Made by a program: the position numbers and the translations under genes. Under the pieces are notes generated by a model. The model made no database searches and was not told the DNA's origin. It saw nothing but the letters and a program-made list of their open reading frames with translations. Below are positions 1-10,436 of a DNA stretch of 64,000 nt, piece by piece (the stretch's first letter is position 1; each line of letters opens with the position of its first letter). The stretch spans positions 119,536-183,535 of the forward strand of contig ML986681.1 of NCBI GenBank assembly GCA_010094045.1, in the 5' to 3' direction. The stretch is from Lojkania enalia. Lineage: Eukaryota > Ascomycota > Dothideomycetes > Pleosporales.

Positions 1-1335
1 GCATTAGCAAACTTCTATATATGCCTCTATAGACGCTGTTTACTCATCTCGCCTTCCGTATAAGCATCCTTTTTAATTAGGTTATGCAACGATATTAGGG
101 TCTTAGGTATTACTAGGGTCCGGAGCACTTTAACTTACGGACAAACATTAATCTTAGAAGTCTTAAGAACAGGAATTATAGGGTTGGTAGCTAGCTTTAG
201 AATATCTGCGAGTACCTTGTTAAGATTAAAAGGATATAAGCCGCTTGCTTTCTAACCTGCGAGGATATTTCTTTTAGTGAAAGCCCGTTCTCGTGCAGGG
301 CTATATAGGTAGGTAAAATGCTTGCTGATAGTACCTATACCCCCTCGCTCCAGTCGTTCACACTCATCCCGATAGGCTGCTTTTACAGGCCTAAATACCG
401 CGATATCACAGGGCTGTAGCTTGTGGGACGTATAAGACGGAAGACGATAGAGGGTGATATTATTTTTAAAGACAAATTCTAAGATTTTAAGAGTTTTATA
501 ACTGCTAAAGCTATTATAGATTATAATTTATAGTTTCCTGTTAGCCCGATCTTTAGTTTGGGGGTTAAAAACACGCTTAAGCTACTCTAAGCTGATCTTA
601 GAGTCGGTATACACAGATTCAGAGTACGCATAATACTATCTAGGGGTAGGAAACGTCGTCTAGTTAGCTCGGTAGATTAACGCTAGCCAGATTATTATTG
701 GATTTAGATACCTACCATCTACGCTAATACATTTAATCGCAGTTACTACGGTGCGCTTTATACGCGCGCCTCTATAGCCTTATAGATTATCCTTACCAAT
801 AAGAACTTGGACGGAACCAAGCATGCTTAACATAGTTGTTTCTAAACAGCACGTGACGAGGTAGCGTATATACCTACAAGCATATACGCCACGATAGAGT
901 CTGTAGCTTGTCTGTGGCTTGTCTGCCTATGCAGGCAGAGACGATCCACATGTATATAAGTACCTAGAAGACCATAGGTCAATTAGTACACTTAAAGAAT
1001 CACATTTTCAACTAACATAACACCCGTCTTGTCCATGTTATAGACGTTCTCTAGAACGACAGCAGGGTCTTGAAGTACCTTACCGATTACCTTAAACCAG
1101 TATACGACCTTGTTATAGATATTATATTAATCCCAGTCCAAGGGATTATTTCTTCTTGCTTTAGGTTCTGGATGACGTCTCTTAAAAGCTCGAGCCCAGT
1201 TCTTACAGAAACGCTATTAAAGTAAGGAGCTGCACTTGCACGCTTCGACACCGTTGATGCTCGCGCCTAAGACTGACCTGGCATTTTTCAAAAACCCTCA
1301 TAAAGATCGACTTAGTATCTAGTGAACTGAATTAA
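1..1335 (-). pseudogene. Degenerate pogo/Fot1-type DDE transposase relic (runs off left edge)
   Basis: Reading the minus strand across all three frames recovers pieces of a fungal DDE-1 (Tc5/pogo-like) transposase in the right order. About 1200-1100 gives WARAFKRRHPEPKARR-like text and then NVYNMDKTG (about 1050), the first catalytic Asp block. Near 830-700 it reads LGSVQVLIGKD and ISVDGRYLNP. Near 440-400 it reads LPSYTSHKLQPCDIAVFRP, the block that follows the second catalytic Asp. Near 100-20 it reads SLHNLIKKDAY and SKQRL. Stops and frameshifts interrupt every section, and the base composition is very rich in TA and poor in CpA, as expected after repeat-induced point mutation (RIP). The C-terminus continues beyond position 1. 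It cannot make a working transposase. The family call rests on recalled conserved blocks and is fairly sure; element boundaries and terminal repeats were not found. Confidence 0.75.
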
Positions 1336-1439
1336 ACAGTGAGGTATTGGCTGAGAGACGATATTATGGTCTAAGGACGTAGGAAACTGGGTCCTCTATC
1401 CTGTCTAATTTGTCATCGTCCCTAAAAGCACGCCGATAT

Positions 1440-1810
1440 ATCAACTCGGCCTTGCTAAGCCTCCCTTAGTCCGCGTATACAAGGCTTAAACTGATAATAG
1501 GGCTAAGACTTAAGTAATAATTAGAGCCCCATACTTTTTCCTTCCCTTTCAAGGCGTATAATAGTGTTTTTTCCACCTTTGTCAGCTTTCTCTGTACGGC
1601 GTAGAGGTTGCCCAGGTTGTTGACCGTAGAGAGTATTGATGTATAATCAGGGCCCCACGCCTTCTCGTAGCCTTCCAGCGCCCGCTGGTACATCTTCTCT
1701 ACCTCCGCTAGCTTCCCCTAGTCGGCGTAGAGGTTGCCTAGGTTGCTGATCGTGTCGAGTATTGATGTGTGATCAGGGCCCTACGCCTTCTCCTTCCCTT
1801 CCAGCTGAGG
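1440..1810 (-). pseudogene. Fragment of kinesin-light-chain-type TPR repeats
   Basis: On the minus strand three tandem units of about 42 codons (126 bp) can be read. Each has the pattern YQRALEGYEKAWGPDYTSIL, then a NNLGNLYA helix, then a K-L-x-E-V-E-K linker. This is the TPR_10/TPR_12 type found in tandem at the C-terminus of fungal NB-ARC/NACHT (NLR-like) proteins. The middle unit is open from about 1693 to 1466. The flanking units contain stop codons (for example in YAD*GKL), and no NB-ARC or effector domain lies upstream, so this is a broken piece. It sits directly behind the transposase relic, which suggests insertion or rearrangement of an NLR gene. It could still be the 3' remnant of a gene whose start lies in the unreadable AT-rich sequence. 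Confidence 0.6.
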
Positions 1811-1954
1811 CTACAGCTGCGTGACACCGAAGGCAGCCTGCGGGGCAAGCCCACGGCCGCCGCTAAACAAAGGCGCTTAGCGCAGGCCCTGTTTCGTGCT
1901 GAGCGATCAGGTTCTAGGCGCTTATCGATTGAAGCGTTGCAATACGTATTCTAA

Positions 1955-2364
1955 CTTTACCTGCGTTCTGTAAGGGACGTTTTATATTAAATATATGCAT
2001 ACGTATAAGTTAATGTGTCAGTAAAAGCAGTTAAGTACGATACAGTACGTATCTTGGGTGTGTCAGCATACAAATGCATGCGAGCGCTATAAGAAGGTAC
2101 CTACTTACTGCAGCGCATTGTATTCAAATAGCCTTTACTCACACACACATAGTTGGATAGAGAAGAGACTTCGTTAGAGGGCTAAATAGACAATTCTTTA
2201 TACTGTAGCGGCCTTGCGACATTATGAATACTTTATTCTAAAGTATACAAGCTCTGCAGAGTTGAAGCTTTAATGGCGCTATATGCACGGAATCACGTTA
2301 TATACGGTAGACATGCAAGTGAATACATCACAAAATCGAGGAGAATAGTAAGTAATGGCAAAAG
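1955..2364. other. AT-rich spacer, no gene seen
   Basis: No coding pattern. The composition matches the flanking transposon-derived sequence. Confidence 0.5.
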
Positions 2365-2640
2365 ATGAAGATTAAACATATACGCTATTGCCTTAAGCAT
2401 GTGTTACGTTGGTGTGGTGGTTTTCTCGCAAGGTACCAGTGGTTTGTCCGATCACGGGGGGTGTCCGGTAACGCAGGGGGGGATGTTAGTGGTGATAAAC
2501 AGTGTACGTCAGGTCAACGGCGCTGTAGGAACTGTGGAGAGACTCGACATAATGCGCGTACATGCAAAAAGGATAAAGAAAATACTTCTAAATCCGATAT
2601 AAGTGTATCGTACGCAAGTTCTATAATAAGTTGCGAGTAA
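2365..2640 (+). pseudogene. CCHC zinc-knuckle fragment of a transposable element
   Basis: A 91-codon open stretch carries one clear CCHC knuckle, CRNCGETRHNARTCKKD (C-x2-C-x4-H-x4-C), followed by a short polar tail and a stop. In filamentous fungi this exact style of knuckle (xHNxRTC) is found at the extreme C-terminus of DDE-1/pogo-like transposases, and related knuckles occur in retrotransposon Gag. No catalytic domain precedes it on the plus strand. It is most likely the 3' end of a second, otherwise destroyed, element and is opposite in orientation to the relic at 1-1335. An independent small gene is unlikely. Confidence 0.45.
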
Positions 2641-3284
2641 ATTGACTTTTCGTATATGGTGTTCACGATGCCAAGAAAAAGTGGCCGGCTCAGTGGTGGA
2701 ATATGTTATAGCTAATTAATTTTTCGTATAAGTATTTAAGGTTTTGGTAAGAAAAATATACAGTTGTATAGCGCTCGGGTGGTGCTGATCCTCGGCTAGG
2801 GGTGAATTAGCCTAGTACTGTATTGGTGGATCGCCAAACTATTTTATGATTTCCTGACCCCACAACGGGGAATTAGCCAAATTTCTCCGGAACTTAGATG
2901 GTCATATTAAGCGCTAAAACTTTTCAATAGAGTTAGGGGCTGCTCATAGATTTCAATTGCCCCAGGTGGAGGATCATTGTTTCAGGTCTTCCCTGCTCAT
3001 TAGACGTCCTGTATCATCATGGCTTGCTCGTCGTCTATTTTGATAGGTGGTTCTGATCTTCTCCATATGAATGGGTTGATGCTGATGCTTAAAACCTTTC
3101 GCACCATTCATCGCGCAATACAGTCGGAATGAATTTCCAGTCCCACTATAACTTCCGTGCTATCAGAAAGACCGGTCAATGGAAGTCATTAGAAAAGCCC
3201 CAACATTGCATATTTTGATCGGTCGCTCGATGTCTTTTCTATTACCATTTACTCTTTCTATGAATTTCTGTACATACTTTCAAG
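2641..3284. other. Spacer with a short repeated motif
   Basis: No gene seen. Around 2800-2816 and 2866-2880 the motif GGG(G)(T)GAATTAGCC occurs twice, and the first copy lies in an imperfect palindrome (GGCTA...TAGCC). This may be a terminal repeat of the element upstream. The stretch also has to contain the promoter of the GH43 gene. Confidence 0.35.
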
Positions 3285-4409
3285 ATGCACAATGCAGTCG
3301 TCTTTTCGATTCTTCCTTTCTGTTCGGCCGCGTTTGCTGCCTTTGCGAATCCTCTTCCCTGTTCAGGTGTTTGCGTAAATGCGCATGATCCAGCTCTTAT
3401 TCGCCGTGACGATGGGACATACTTTCGATTCTCAACAGGCGGTAAAATAGCGATCCACAGTGCACCCTCGATTCAGGGACCCTGGGTATACCAGGGAGCC
3501 GCAATTCCGAACGGATCCAAAATTAACAAGGCTGGGAAAGATGATCTTTGGGCAAGCTCTCTACCGTAAATGCAAGATGGGAGCTAACGCTAGATAACAG
3601 GCACCTGACGTTACCAAAGTCGGCGATACATATTATCTGTATTACTCTGTCTCCTCTTTTGGTAGCCAGGATTCCGCAATCGGCGTCGCGACGTCCAAAT
3701 CTCTCGACGTAAATTCCTGGACTGATCTCGGGGCTTCTGGTGTCGCGTCGACTGTCGGCAAACCATACAACGCCATCGATGGGAATTTAATGAACGATGG
3801 AGGCAACTTTTACATGAGCTTTGGGTCGTTCTGGAGTGGCATATACCAGGTGAAGATGGCGAACCCGCCAACGAAAGTTGCTAGTGGTTCATCTAGTTCG
3901 CAGATTGCGTTCGTGCCTACTGGAGCGCACGCGCAAGAGGGCGCGTTCATGTACAAATACGGGAGCTATTACTACCTATTCTTCTCAGTGGGGCAGTGTT
4001 GCGGGTTCGATTCAAGTAGGCCGGCAGCGGGAGCGGAGTATAAAATCCAGGTTTGCCGCTCTAGCAACTTAAGCTCTAGTTTTGTAAGCAGACACATAGA
4101 CTTTTTAGCAGATGCAGTTGCTGACCTCATCTAAGGTGGATAAATCCGAGAAGAGCTGCACTTCTGGTGGCGGAACAACGGTTCTTGAGAGTCATGATTG
4201 GGTTTATGGTCCCGGCGGCCAGGGCGTCTTCAATGATCCGTCACTTGGTCCTGTTCTCTACTACCACTATGGTAACTCACCCGCCTCCCAAAAGACAAGT
4301 TCCACGTTAATTTGTGACAGTGGATACACGAGTTGGATACGCGGACGGTCAGAAGCAATTCGGAATCAACAAGCTAGCCTTTACCAGCGGATGGCCAGTT
4401 GTAGTATAG
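3285..4409 (+). CDS. Secreted GH43 endo-1,5-alpha-L-arabinanase
   Basis: Exons 3285-3551, 3601-4083, 4136-4271 and 4321-4409 join to a 324-residue protein. It should cut the alpha-1,5-arabinan side chains of pectin outside the cell. A signal peptide is evident (hydrophobic residues 2-20, then NPLP). The five-bladed-propeller family marks are present: the general base Asp in [10 protein letters not shown], the pKa-modulating Asp in YNAIDGNLM and the general acid Glu in [13 protein letters not shown]. The C-terminus [19 protein letters not shown] matches the usual end of fungal abnA/abnC proteins, and the length is typical. The first intron starts with GC (GCAAGC...ACAG, 49 nt, branch GCTAAC), which is why the frame seems to stop at 3571. 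Introns 2 and 3 are canonical. Despite sitting in RIP-affected DNA the gene appears intact. Confidence 0.9.
3552..3600 (+). other. GC-AG intron in the GH43 gene
   Basis: Donor TGG/GCAAGC, branch site GAGCTAACG, acceptor AACAG/GCACCTGAC. Removal keeps phase 0 and restores [11 protein letters not shown], the conserved GH43 second strand. Confidence 0.8.
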
Positions 4410-5687
4410 ACCCAAACTTATCTAAGATCAAATTTGCGTGTCGATACTTTGAATATCTTTTCGCGTCGTGTTTTCTACTTATCCCAACCAAAGCTTCTCC
4501 ACGAAATATTCGAATCAAGACACAGTTCCCTGGCCCCCCTGGAACTGTGCAGCGTATGTGAGTTGCCCGGTTATATGTTCGCGTAAATTCAGAGCGCAAA
4601 CGCTAAGTCGGAAAAAGTCAACATAACGTATCCACTCTAACAGTGCAATGATCTAAGGCAAAACGAAACTCTTCATTTGGGCAAGGGAATAACGTATGAT
4701 GAGTGCTCCTAAAGATTGCCTAAGGTCCCGTGAAATTGGAAATCAACTGTTCGGAATACAGCTGAACGTGTCACGATAAAATGTTCAAGTAGTTATTTTG
4801 CTAGACTCAGCTGGCCTCTTTCCCAGTCGCCCCTGTCGAGTCACATCTATTCCGAGCCAACTTTCCTGTAGCGTCTTCTATTTTCTGCATTTCCGCACCA
4901 TAATATTACACCGCAGCATGTTCCTCCAAGTCATGCCCTCGTGGCTCGCTGTACTGTGCCCGCTTTTTTCTTGAGTAGGCCTACTACCCCGCTCCTATCA
5001 TTCAAAGGCTCAATTTGTCTAACCCTATAGACTTGCTCCCCACTCGTGTACCCCAGTCGCGGCAATCTTCCTGCGCTCTTCTCTCCGACCGTATCTGCGG
5101 CTATTTTCCTAATCTGTCCTCTTTTTTCGGGGTTACTGTGAGTCCCCCGAACCCATCATGGTGTTCATAAATACATTGCAATTTATGCCTATCATATCAC
5201 GGTTGATATGGCCTAAATATAGTACCAACGGTTAGCAACCGCTCTAGCAAGGCTTTCGGCTTGAGGTGATACTCCATCAAACACATCTGATAAACTCAAA
5301 GAATTATCGTTTGCAAGTATTGGTAAAGCCGGAGACTCGGTATCGTCTAATCAAATTGAAGACCCAATCCAGAGACCACCAGAGTCTAGATGGTAGGACT
5401 AGAATGCCTCAGATATTCGTTACCACAACCATGGGCCTGAATAATAATCAATATTCTATCAATAAAAATATTCAAAAATAGGTCCGCTCCTGAATCGCAC
5501 ATCCTAGTTCTCACATGGCTGCCACGTTTGGGGCTTCGTACTGATCATCTCATCTATCCTAGAAATTAGAATTATATAAAGAGCCATGCGATGCTCGACG
5601 TAGTAAAATCAAAGTTATTCTCCTCGTTAAAATAACATATGTAAATAAAGAGCCTACTTTGAAGTTTCCGATTAATAAATTTAAGTC
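4410..5687. other. AT-rich intergenic, no gene seen
   Basis: About 1.3 kb without a convincing reading frame. It should include the GH43 3' end and the upstream region of the DUF4360 gene. Confidence 0.5.
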
Positions 5688-6343
5688 ATGCTCTCTATTC
5701 TATTTATCCCTCTGATAGCATCCCTGGCTACAGCGTTCCCAACACCGGAAGAGCAAGCTCTGGAGAATATTGCCAAAGCTATCCTATCGCGCGCACCAAT
5801 AGAGGCTAATCCTGTCCTCAAATCCGTCACATCAAGTGGTACAGGATGTGCGAGCAACTCAGCTGCTTTCATCATTGAAGAAAGCGCTACCCTTGCGTTT
5901 GACTCGATGGTGGTGAACCGCAACACCGTCGGACTACAGAAAAAGTGCCTTATAGTTTTGGATCTAGAAGTTGATCCTAGTTGGAAATACACTATAAACA
6001 AGGCTAGCGATCTGAGAGGCTACGTTGACCAGGCAGATGCTACTTTTTCGGCTGTGTATCAAGTTGGAAGTAGTTCTGTAAGATTCCCTAAAACCTGTAG
6101 CCCTGCAAATACATTTAAAAGCTAACTCTCACGTAGTCGGCAGCGGTTGGTAATATCAACGGAGCGAACTCTAGCCAGGAGAACTGGTCCATCCACTCAT
6201 CAAAAGACGCTGGTGCCACATCAGGTTGCGGTGGAGGCCTCACGACCATTGACGTAACTTTAAGGTTATTGCCAGGCACCTTCCCGGAATCGATAATCAC
6301 TTTGGACTCTATGGATATTGCCTTCGAATATTCGAGGTGCTGA
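5688..6343 (+). CDS. Secreted DUF4360 family protein
   Basis: Two exons, 5688-6077 and 6137-6343, encode 198 residues. The 59-nt intron has donor GTAAGA, branch GCTAAC and acceptor CGTAG. The protein starts with a signal peptide (MLSILFIPLIASLATAFP). It then shows the DUF4360 layout: GCASNSAAFII, an acidic strand, KKCLIVLDLEVDPSWKYTI, a RGYVDQADATF segment, and after the intron a Cys-containing GCGGGLTTIDVTLRLLPG block and the terminal SMDIAFEYSRC. Four Cys residues could form two disulfides. DUF4360 proteins are common small secreted proteins of fungi with no assigned biochemical role, so none is given. The gene lies in the AT-rich arm between two other secreted-protein genes. Confidence 0.82.
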
Positions 6344-6833
6344 TAAGAATACACTTAATGGAGGACTATTCGTCTACGGTTCAATCTGAGTTGAGATTAG
6401 GTCTAACAAATATTTGTAAGACTGCGACAAGGGTTCTTTCATTCGTGTCCGCATGTCCATGTATATTTTGAGAGCACTGTGAAGAAACCAGAGACACCGC
6501 AGAATGGTTTTAGCATGCGATTAGGTAAGATGGAATGGTTAGTCTAAGCGACTGGATGGTCTGCACGCTGGTAAGAAACTGGCTGTGATAAAGAATAATA
6601 TATCATCAGACGTTTAGATATGCATATCCGCCCTAGCAGAAAAAGAAGGGGAGTTTGTGAGCCATTCGTGAAACCCGACCTATTTGGAATTGCAAACAGA
6701 GGCTATAATTCGGTTAGCTGTGCTCATGCACCAAGAGCTTTCTAGAGCATTGAGGTCGTATTGCCGAACTCTTACTGTATAACTGATCATTAAGCCCGCC
6801 GCATTCCCTCCCCATTTTACACTCTCATTACCC
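6344..6833. other. Intergenic, no gene seen
   Basis: Convergent 3' ends of the DUF4360 gene and the NlpC/P60 gene. Nothing else recognised. Confidence 0.5.
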
Positions 6834-7795
6834 CTACTCAAACCTAATTACATACGGACAAGGCTCCTCATTCCAATTCTTAAAATTATCTTTCCTAATT
6901 CTCGTCCCTGTTTTTAGCGCATTCCACATATTATACCCACTATCCATCATCAAGCCCACATGATGGATACCCGCGGGGTTCGTCTTGCAGTTGCATGCTC
7001 CCCCAAAGAAGACAGCGTCGCCGGCTCGGCGATCTGCAAACTTCACTTTTCTGAAACAGAAATTAGTCTTAGGGACTGACCGACTAATCGATGGGGTGTG
7101 GCACAGAACTTACTTGTACTTCCTCTTTTTCTCACTTGCGCAATACATGCTCCGTGTAACTCTCAGCCCTTCAGAAAATAGATCCCGTCCAGTGACCTGA
7201 CAAACTGCCCACGAGACCAATCCCGAACAATCAAATCCACCCCCCGTTGGGCCTTTACAGTTACCGCCTGCCCAATGATCTAGCCGACAGTCAGCATCTT
7301 CAGTGAAATCATAGAACGATGAATATAAAGCTTACATGGAATGCCTTTCGCCTCCTTTGCCTTATCTAGAATCTTCTGACCAATATTTTTCGTAGGCTTC
7401 GGCTTCGGCTTCGGCTTCATAGTTGCACTAGGAGCTACTGCGCTCATTCCGGCTCCAACCCCATTCGTGACACAGCATCTATACGCATCCGGGCCCGGGC
7501 ACAAATTCCTCAATATCGGTTTACCGCCGCCGCAATCTTGGACCCAGCGACAGTCACCCTTTTGCGCTTCGAGTTGGCAGGTTGGTTTAGTGCAACATTT
7601 TATGTTGTCTGGGGTGCTGGGGCAGGCATTGTGAATGTACGTTCCGTTGTCTCGGTCGCAGGAGGAAATAGAGACGCAGACGCCCAAAGCGCCATTAGCG
7701 CCTGTACAAGGACCATTTTCTACTGAGCGGGGTAGGACGAGTGAAGCTAAAATGGAAGAGATGAGCAGGGAGAGAGAGAGGATGTGGATTAGCAT
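6834..7795 (-). CDS. Secreted NlpC/P60-type hydrolase with Cys-rich N-terminal repeats
   Basis: Minus-strand exons 7795-7336, 7279-7114 and 7050-6834 encode 280 residues. The start is the ATG at 7795, directly before the signal peptide (MLIHILSLSLLISSILASLV); no ATG lies further upstream in the frame. Two Cys-rich repeats follow, each ending in a CC pair (KCCTK, YRCCV), then a Pro/Lys linker (PKPKPKPKPTK). The C-terminal half is an NlpC/P60 fold: YHWAGGNCKGPTGGGFDCSG with the presumed nucleophile Cys171, and AGIHHVGLM with the presumed His238 or His239. Such domains cleave gamma-D-Glu-diamino-acid bonds in bacterial peptidoglycan or act as related amidases. In fungi they are secreted and probably of bacterial origin. 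Introns of 56 and 63 nt show it is fully fungal now. The substrate is inferred, not seen. Confidence 0.85.
7405..7420 (-). repeat. Lys-Pro codon repeat in the linker
   Basis: GGCTTC units in tandem encode the PKPKPKP linker between the Cys-rich and NlpC/P60 parts. Confidence 0.6.
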
Positions 7796-10436
7796 TTTTT
7801 TTAAATAGGACAAATATCAGAAATTATAGTAAGCATCAAGATCCCCAAGCAAATGGCCGTATTCAGAAGTGGGAGAAGCTCTGGTATGGTGGATGGAAGA
7901 CATTTCTAGAGAGTATATATATATACGACTAGAAGGGAGAGTATCCGCAAAGCTGATTTAAGAAACCGTAATGTTGCACCACTGTTCGTGTCAACCATGG
8001 TATGCCCCGAGGCAAATCGCCCCACTACATGTCACTTTTAAAATCTATCCGCGGCATTGTGCCGTACTTCGCATTTAAACCTTGTTTCAATGTTTCGTTC
8101 CAAGAGGATAGAGGAGGACCAGGCGAAGTCGTAATGTACAATCACCGAATACGAAATCAGATATGCCAAGATGTCGCATAACACGACTTCGTCGAACGCC
8201 ACAATCCACACTAGGAAAAGCTTAGTTCATAAACGCGGCGACGTTATAATCTGTACCTGCGTCTAAGCCCCGAAACCTCACATCAAAGTAGCTGAAAGTC
8301 GGGTCTAATGCACTAAGATTAGAAAATTATGCAGTTCGATCTTGAAGAGAGAACGTGGACATCAAAACTAAGCTAGAATAGCATATTAGAGCTTGAGAAG
8401 AGAGGACAGGAGCAGGAGCATTAAGAGATGAACTAGGAGGTGTTTTCTTGAAGCCGCAACATGGACGAATAAGTGACAACGCGAACTAGATATTTCTGCG
8501 TAATGAACCGAAGGAGATGGATGATTGGTTTTTTTTTTTTTTTTTTTTCCCTTTTAACAGTCTAACACTTCCTATAGTCCGGAATTACCATCTATGTATA
8601 ACGTCCGAACCCTGAAAGACCTGTAGAAGCAGGCAAACCTTTTACTCATACCCTTAACTGCCTCCAAATTTCTCCCTGAAGATGTCAGTAATTATTCCAC
8701 ATTATGGTCAATCATGCATACACTGGAACACCATGACGTTCCACAAGCTCTCTTGGACACATCTCAAGCATCACCTTCGCATTCAGGTGCTGATGCTTCG
8801 AGATACTCGATCTCCGATTTGAATGATACTCATATTAGCCTAAACCTTGTCATCACCATTTACACTAGACACCTACTTCAAGCGTAGTCAACAGGTTATA
8901 TCAAAGCGGCCTCTCTTCTCACATACGTATTCATATACAGCACCTTGACCGATTCATATCAACGAATAGCGGTCGATGCCGTCTTGTTAACGACTATATG
9001 GATGGTAGAATTGGGGTAATTATTTGTCACGTGCATAAATATCTTTGCTAGATTAACAACGAAACTTTGCGGTGTGGGATCGGCTTAATCCATTCGCCAT
9101 CCGCTTGAGGATTTGAGGGCAAGGAAATCGGTGTGCAATTGGGCGATTATGATGAGGACCATTCATAAATCAAACGAGTATAATAATGGAGTATAGCTAT
9201 GTAAGACGAATCCTTAATATCAGTATGAGTATTTATTTCCGTCTCAAAATCTGGAGCAGTCGGGAGACGGAGAGTGCAAACCGGGAACCCCTGCCATTGG
9301 GTACGTGGTTTTCTTGTTAAAGCATTGCGTGGGTAGGCCTAAGGCAAGTACAACCGCGCAGATAAAACTGTGTGCAAAACTTAATCAAGTTTTGGTGATA
9401 CGGAATAACTTCTAACTAGAATCTAGGGAGCACCGACCCGTCTGGTCGGATATTATTTTTTTTTTTTTTGCAGAAGCTCTTTGGATATTAAAAATTGCGT
9501 TGCATGTTAGCGACAAGGCAGTAATGGGTATCCAATGCCGCCACTTGTAGTTACTTTCCGACTGATAACTTGTTGGAGGTGCATGAGCTAGAATCGGCTG
9601 TTGCTACAGTACTGGCCACGTTTTCTTCTCAGTTGCTCTATAGTGTTGCTAGGGATAGCATAATGCAAATGGCCATTTACATTAGCGGCTGTGGCTGGGA
9701 GAAAATTCGGTACTTGAGTGAAAATTGATAACTGACGTTTGGTGGAATGCTTCAAATTAGCTAGAGTCAGCATTCATGGACGGTGCAGCGCTAGTATAGT
9801 GAGCAACTCGATGATATGGATGCGGGTTATGCCTGGCGTAAATGATACGGTGCCTATCGAGTGGTCGTGGGGTATAAACACTTAACATTCATTGGCTTTT
9901 GCTCTGACGGCCTACCTACAAAATTGCAAGTGAACTTAACTGTCCGGACAATGCGAAGAACCAGCTAAGTACGCCTCATAGCTTCATGGCGTGCTGAAAG
10001 GGATTCACGATTCTAGTTTACGCAATTCGTCGCTGTTTTCAGGCGCTGATTCTACCTTGTTGCCACTGGGTACGTTCAAAAACCATGTACTCGGAGCCTA
10101 GCCCGCTCATTGCGATGGTCTAAGTCGCGACGAGGGCTACATGTGGGTAAAGAAATGGAGTCTCCGGAGAGGCCTTGAGAGAGAAGGATCACCAATGAGA
10201 TAACGGCGATTTTGTTTTTGGGATGCAGTAACATATGATGGAGCCTGAATCACCGAAGATATTGCTATAGTAATTACTATGATTCGCAAATGCTATTGGG
10301 GCTAGAGTGACAACCTTGCAAGTTACGGGGGTCAAAGCTTTCTAGATCCACGTGAATTCGCGTTTAGCGTGCGTTGGAGCTGCAAGATCGCCTCGCCGAA
10401 GCAAAGGTTCCATCTGCCCTCGCCCAACAGACACCC
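7796..10436. other. 2.6-kb AT-rich gene desert
   Basis: No reading frame longer than about 60 codons and no recognisable protein remnant on either strand. T tracts occur at 8529-8548 (20 T) and 9456-9469 (14 T). It marks the end of the AT-rich arm; the composition becomes normal just before the helicase gene. Confidence 0.55.
8529..8548 (+). repeat. Poly(T) tract, 20 nt
   Basis: Uninterrupted T run in the AT-rich desert. It could be a decayed poly(A) tail of a retroelement on the minus strand or simple slippage. Confidence 0.7.

Noticed and set aside
1769..1954. 61-codon plus-strand frame over the TPR fragment
   Set aside because: Opposite strand of the TPR repeats; no independent evidence.
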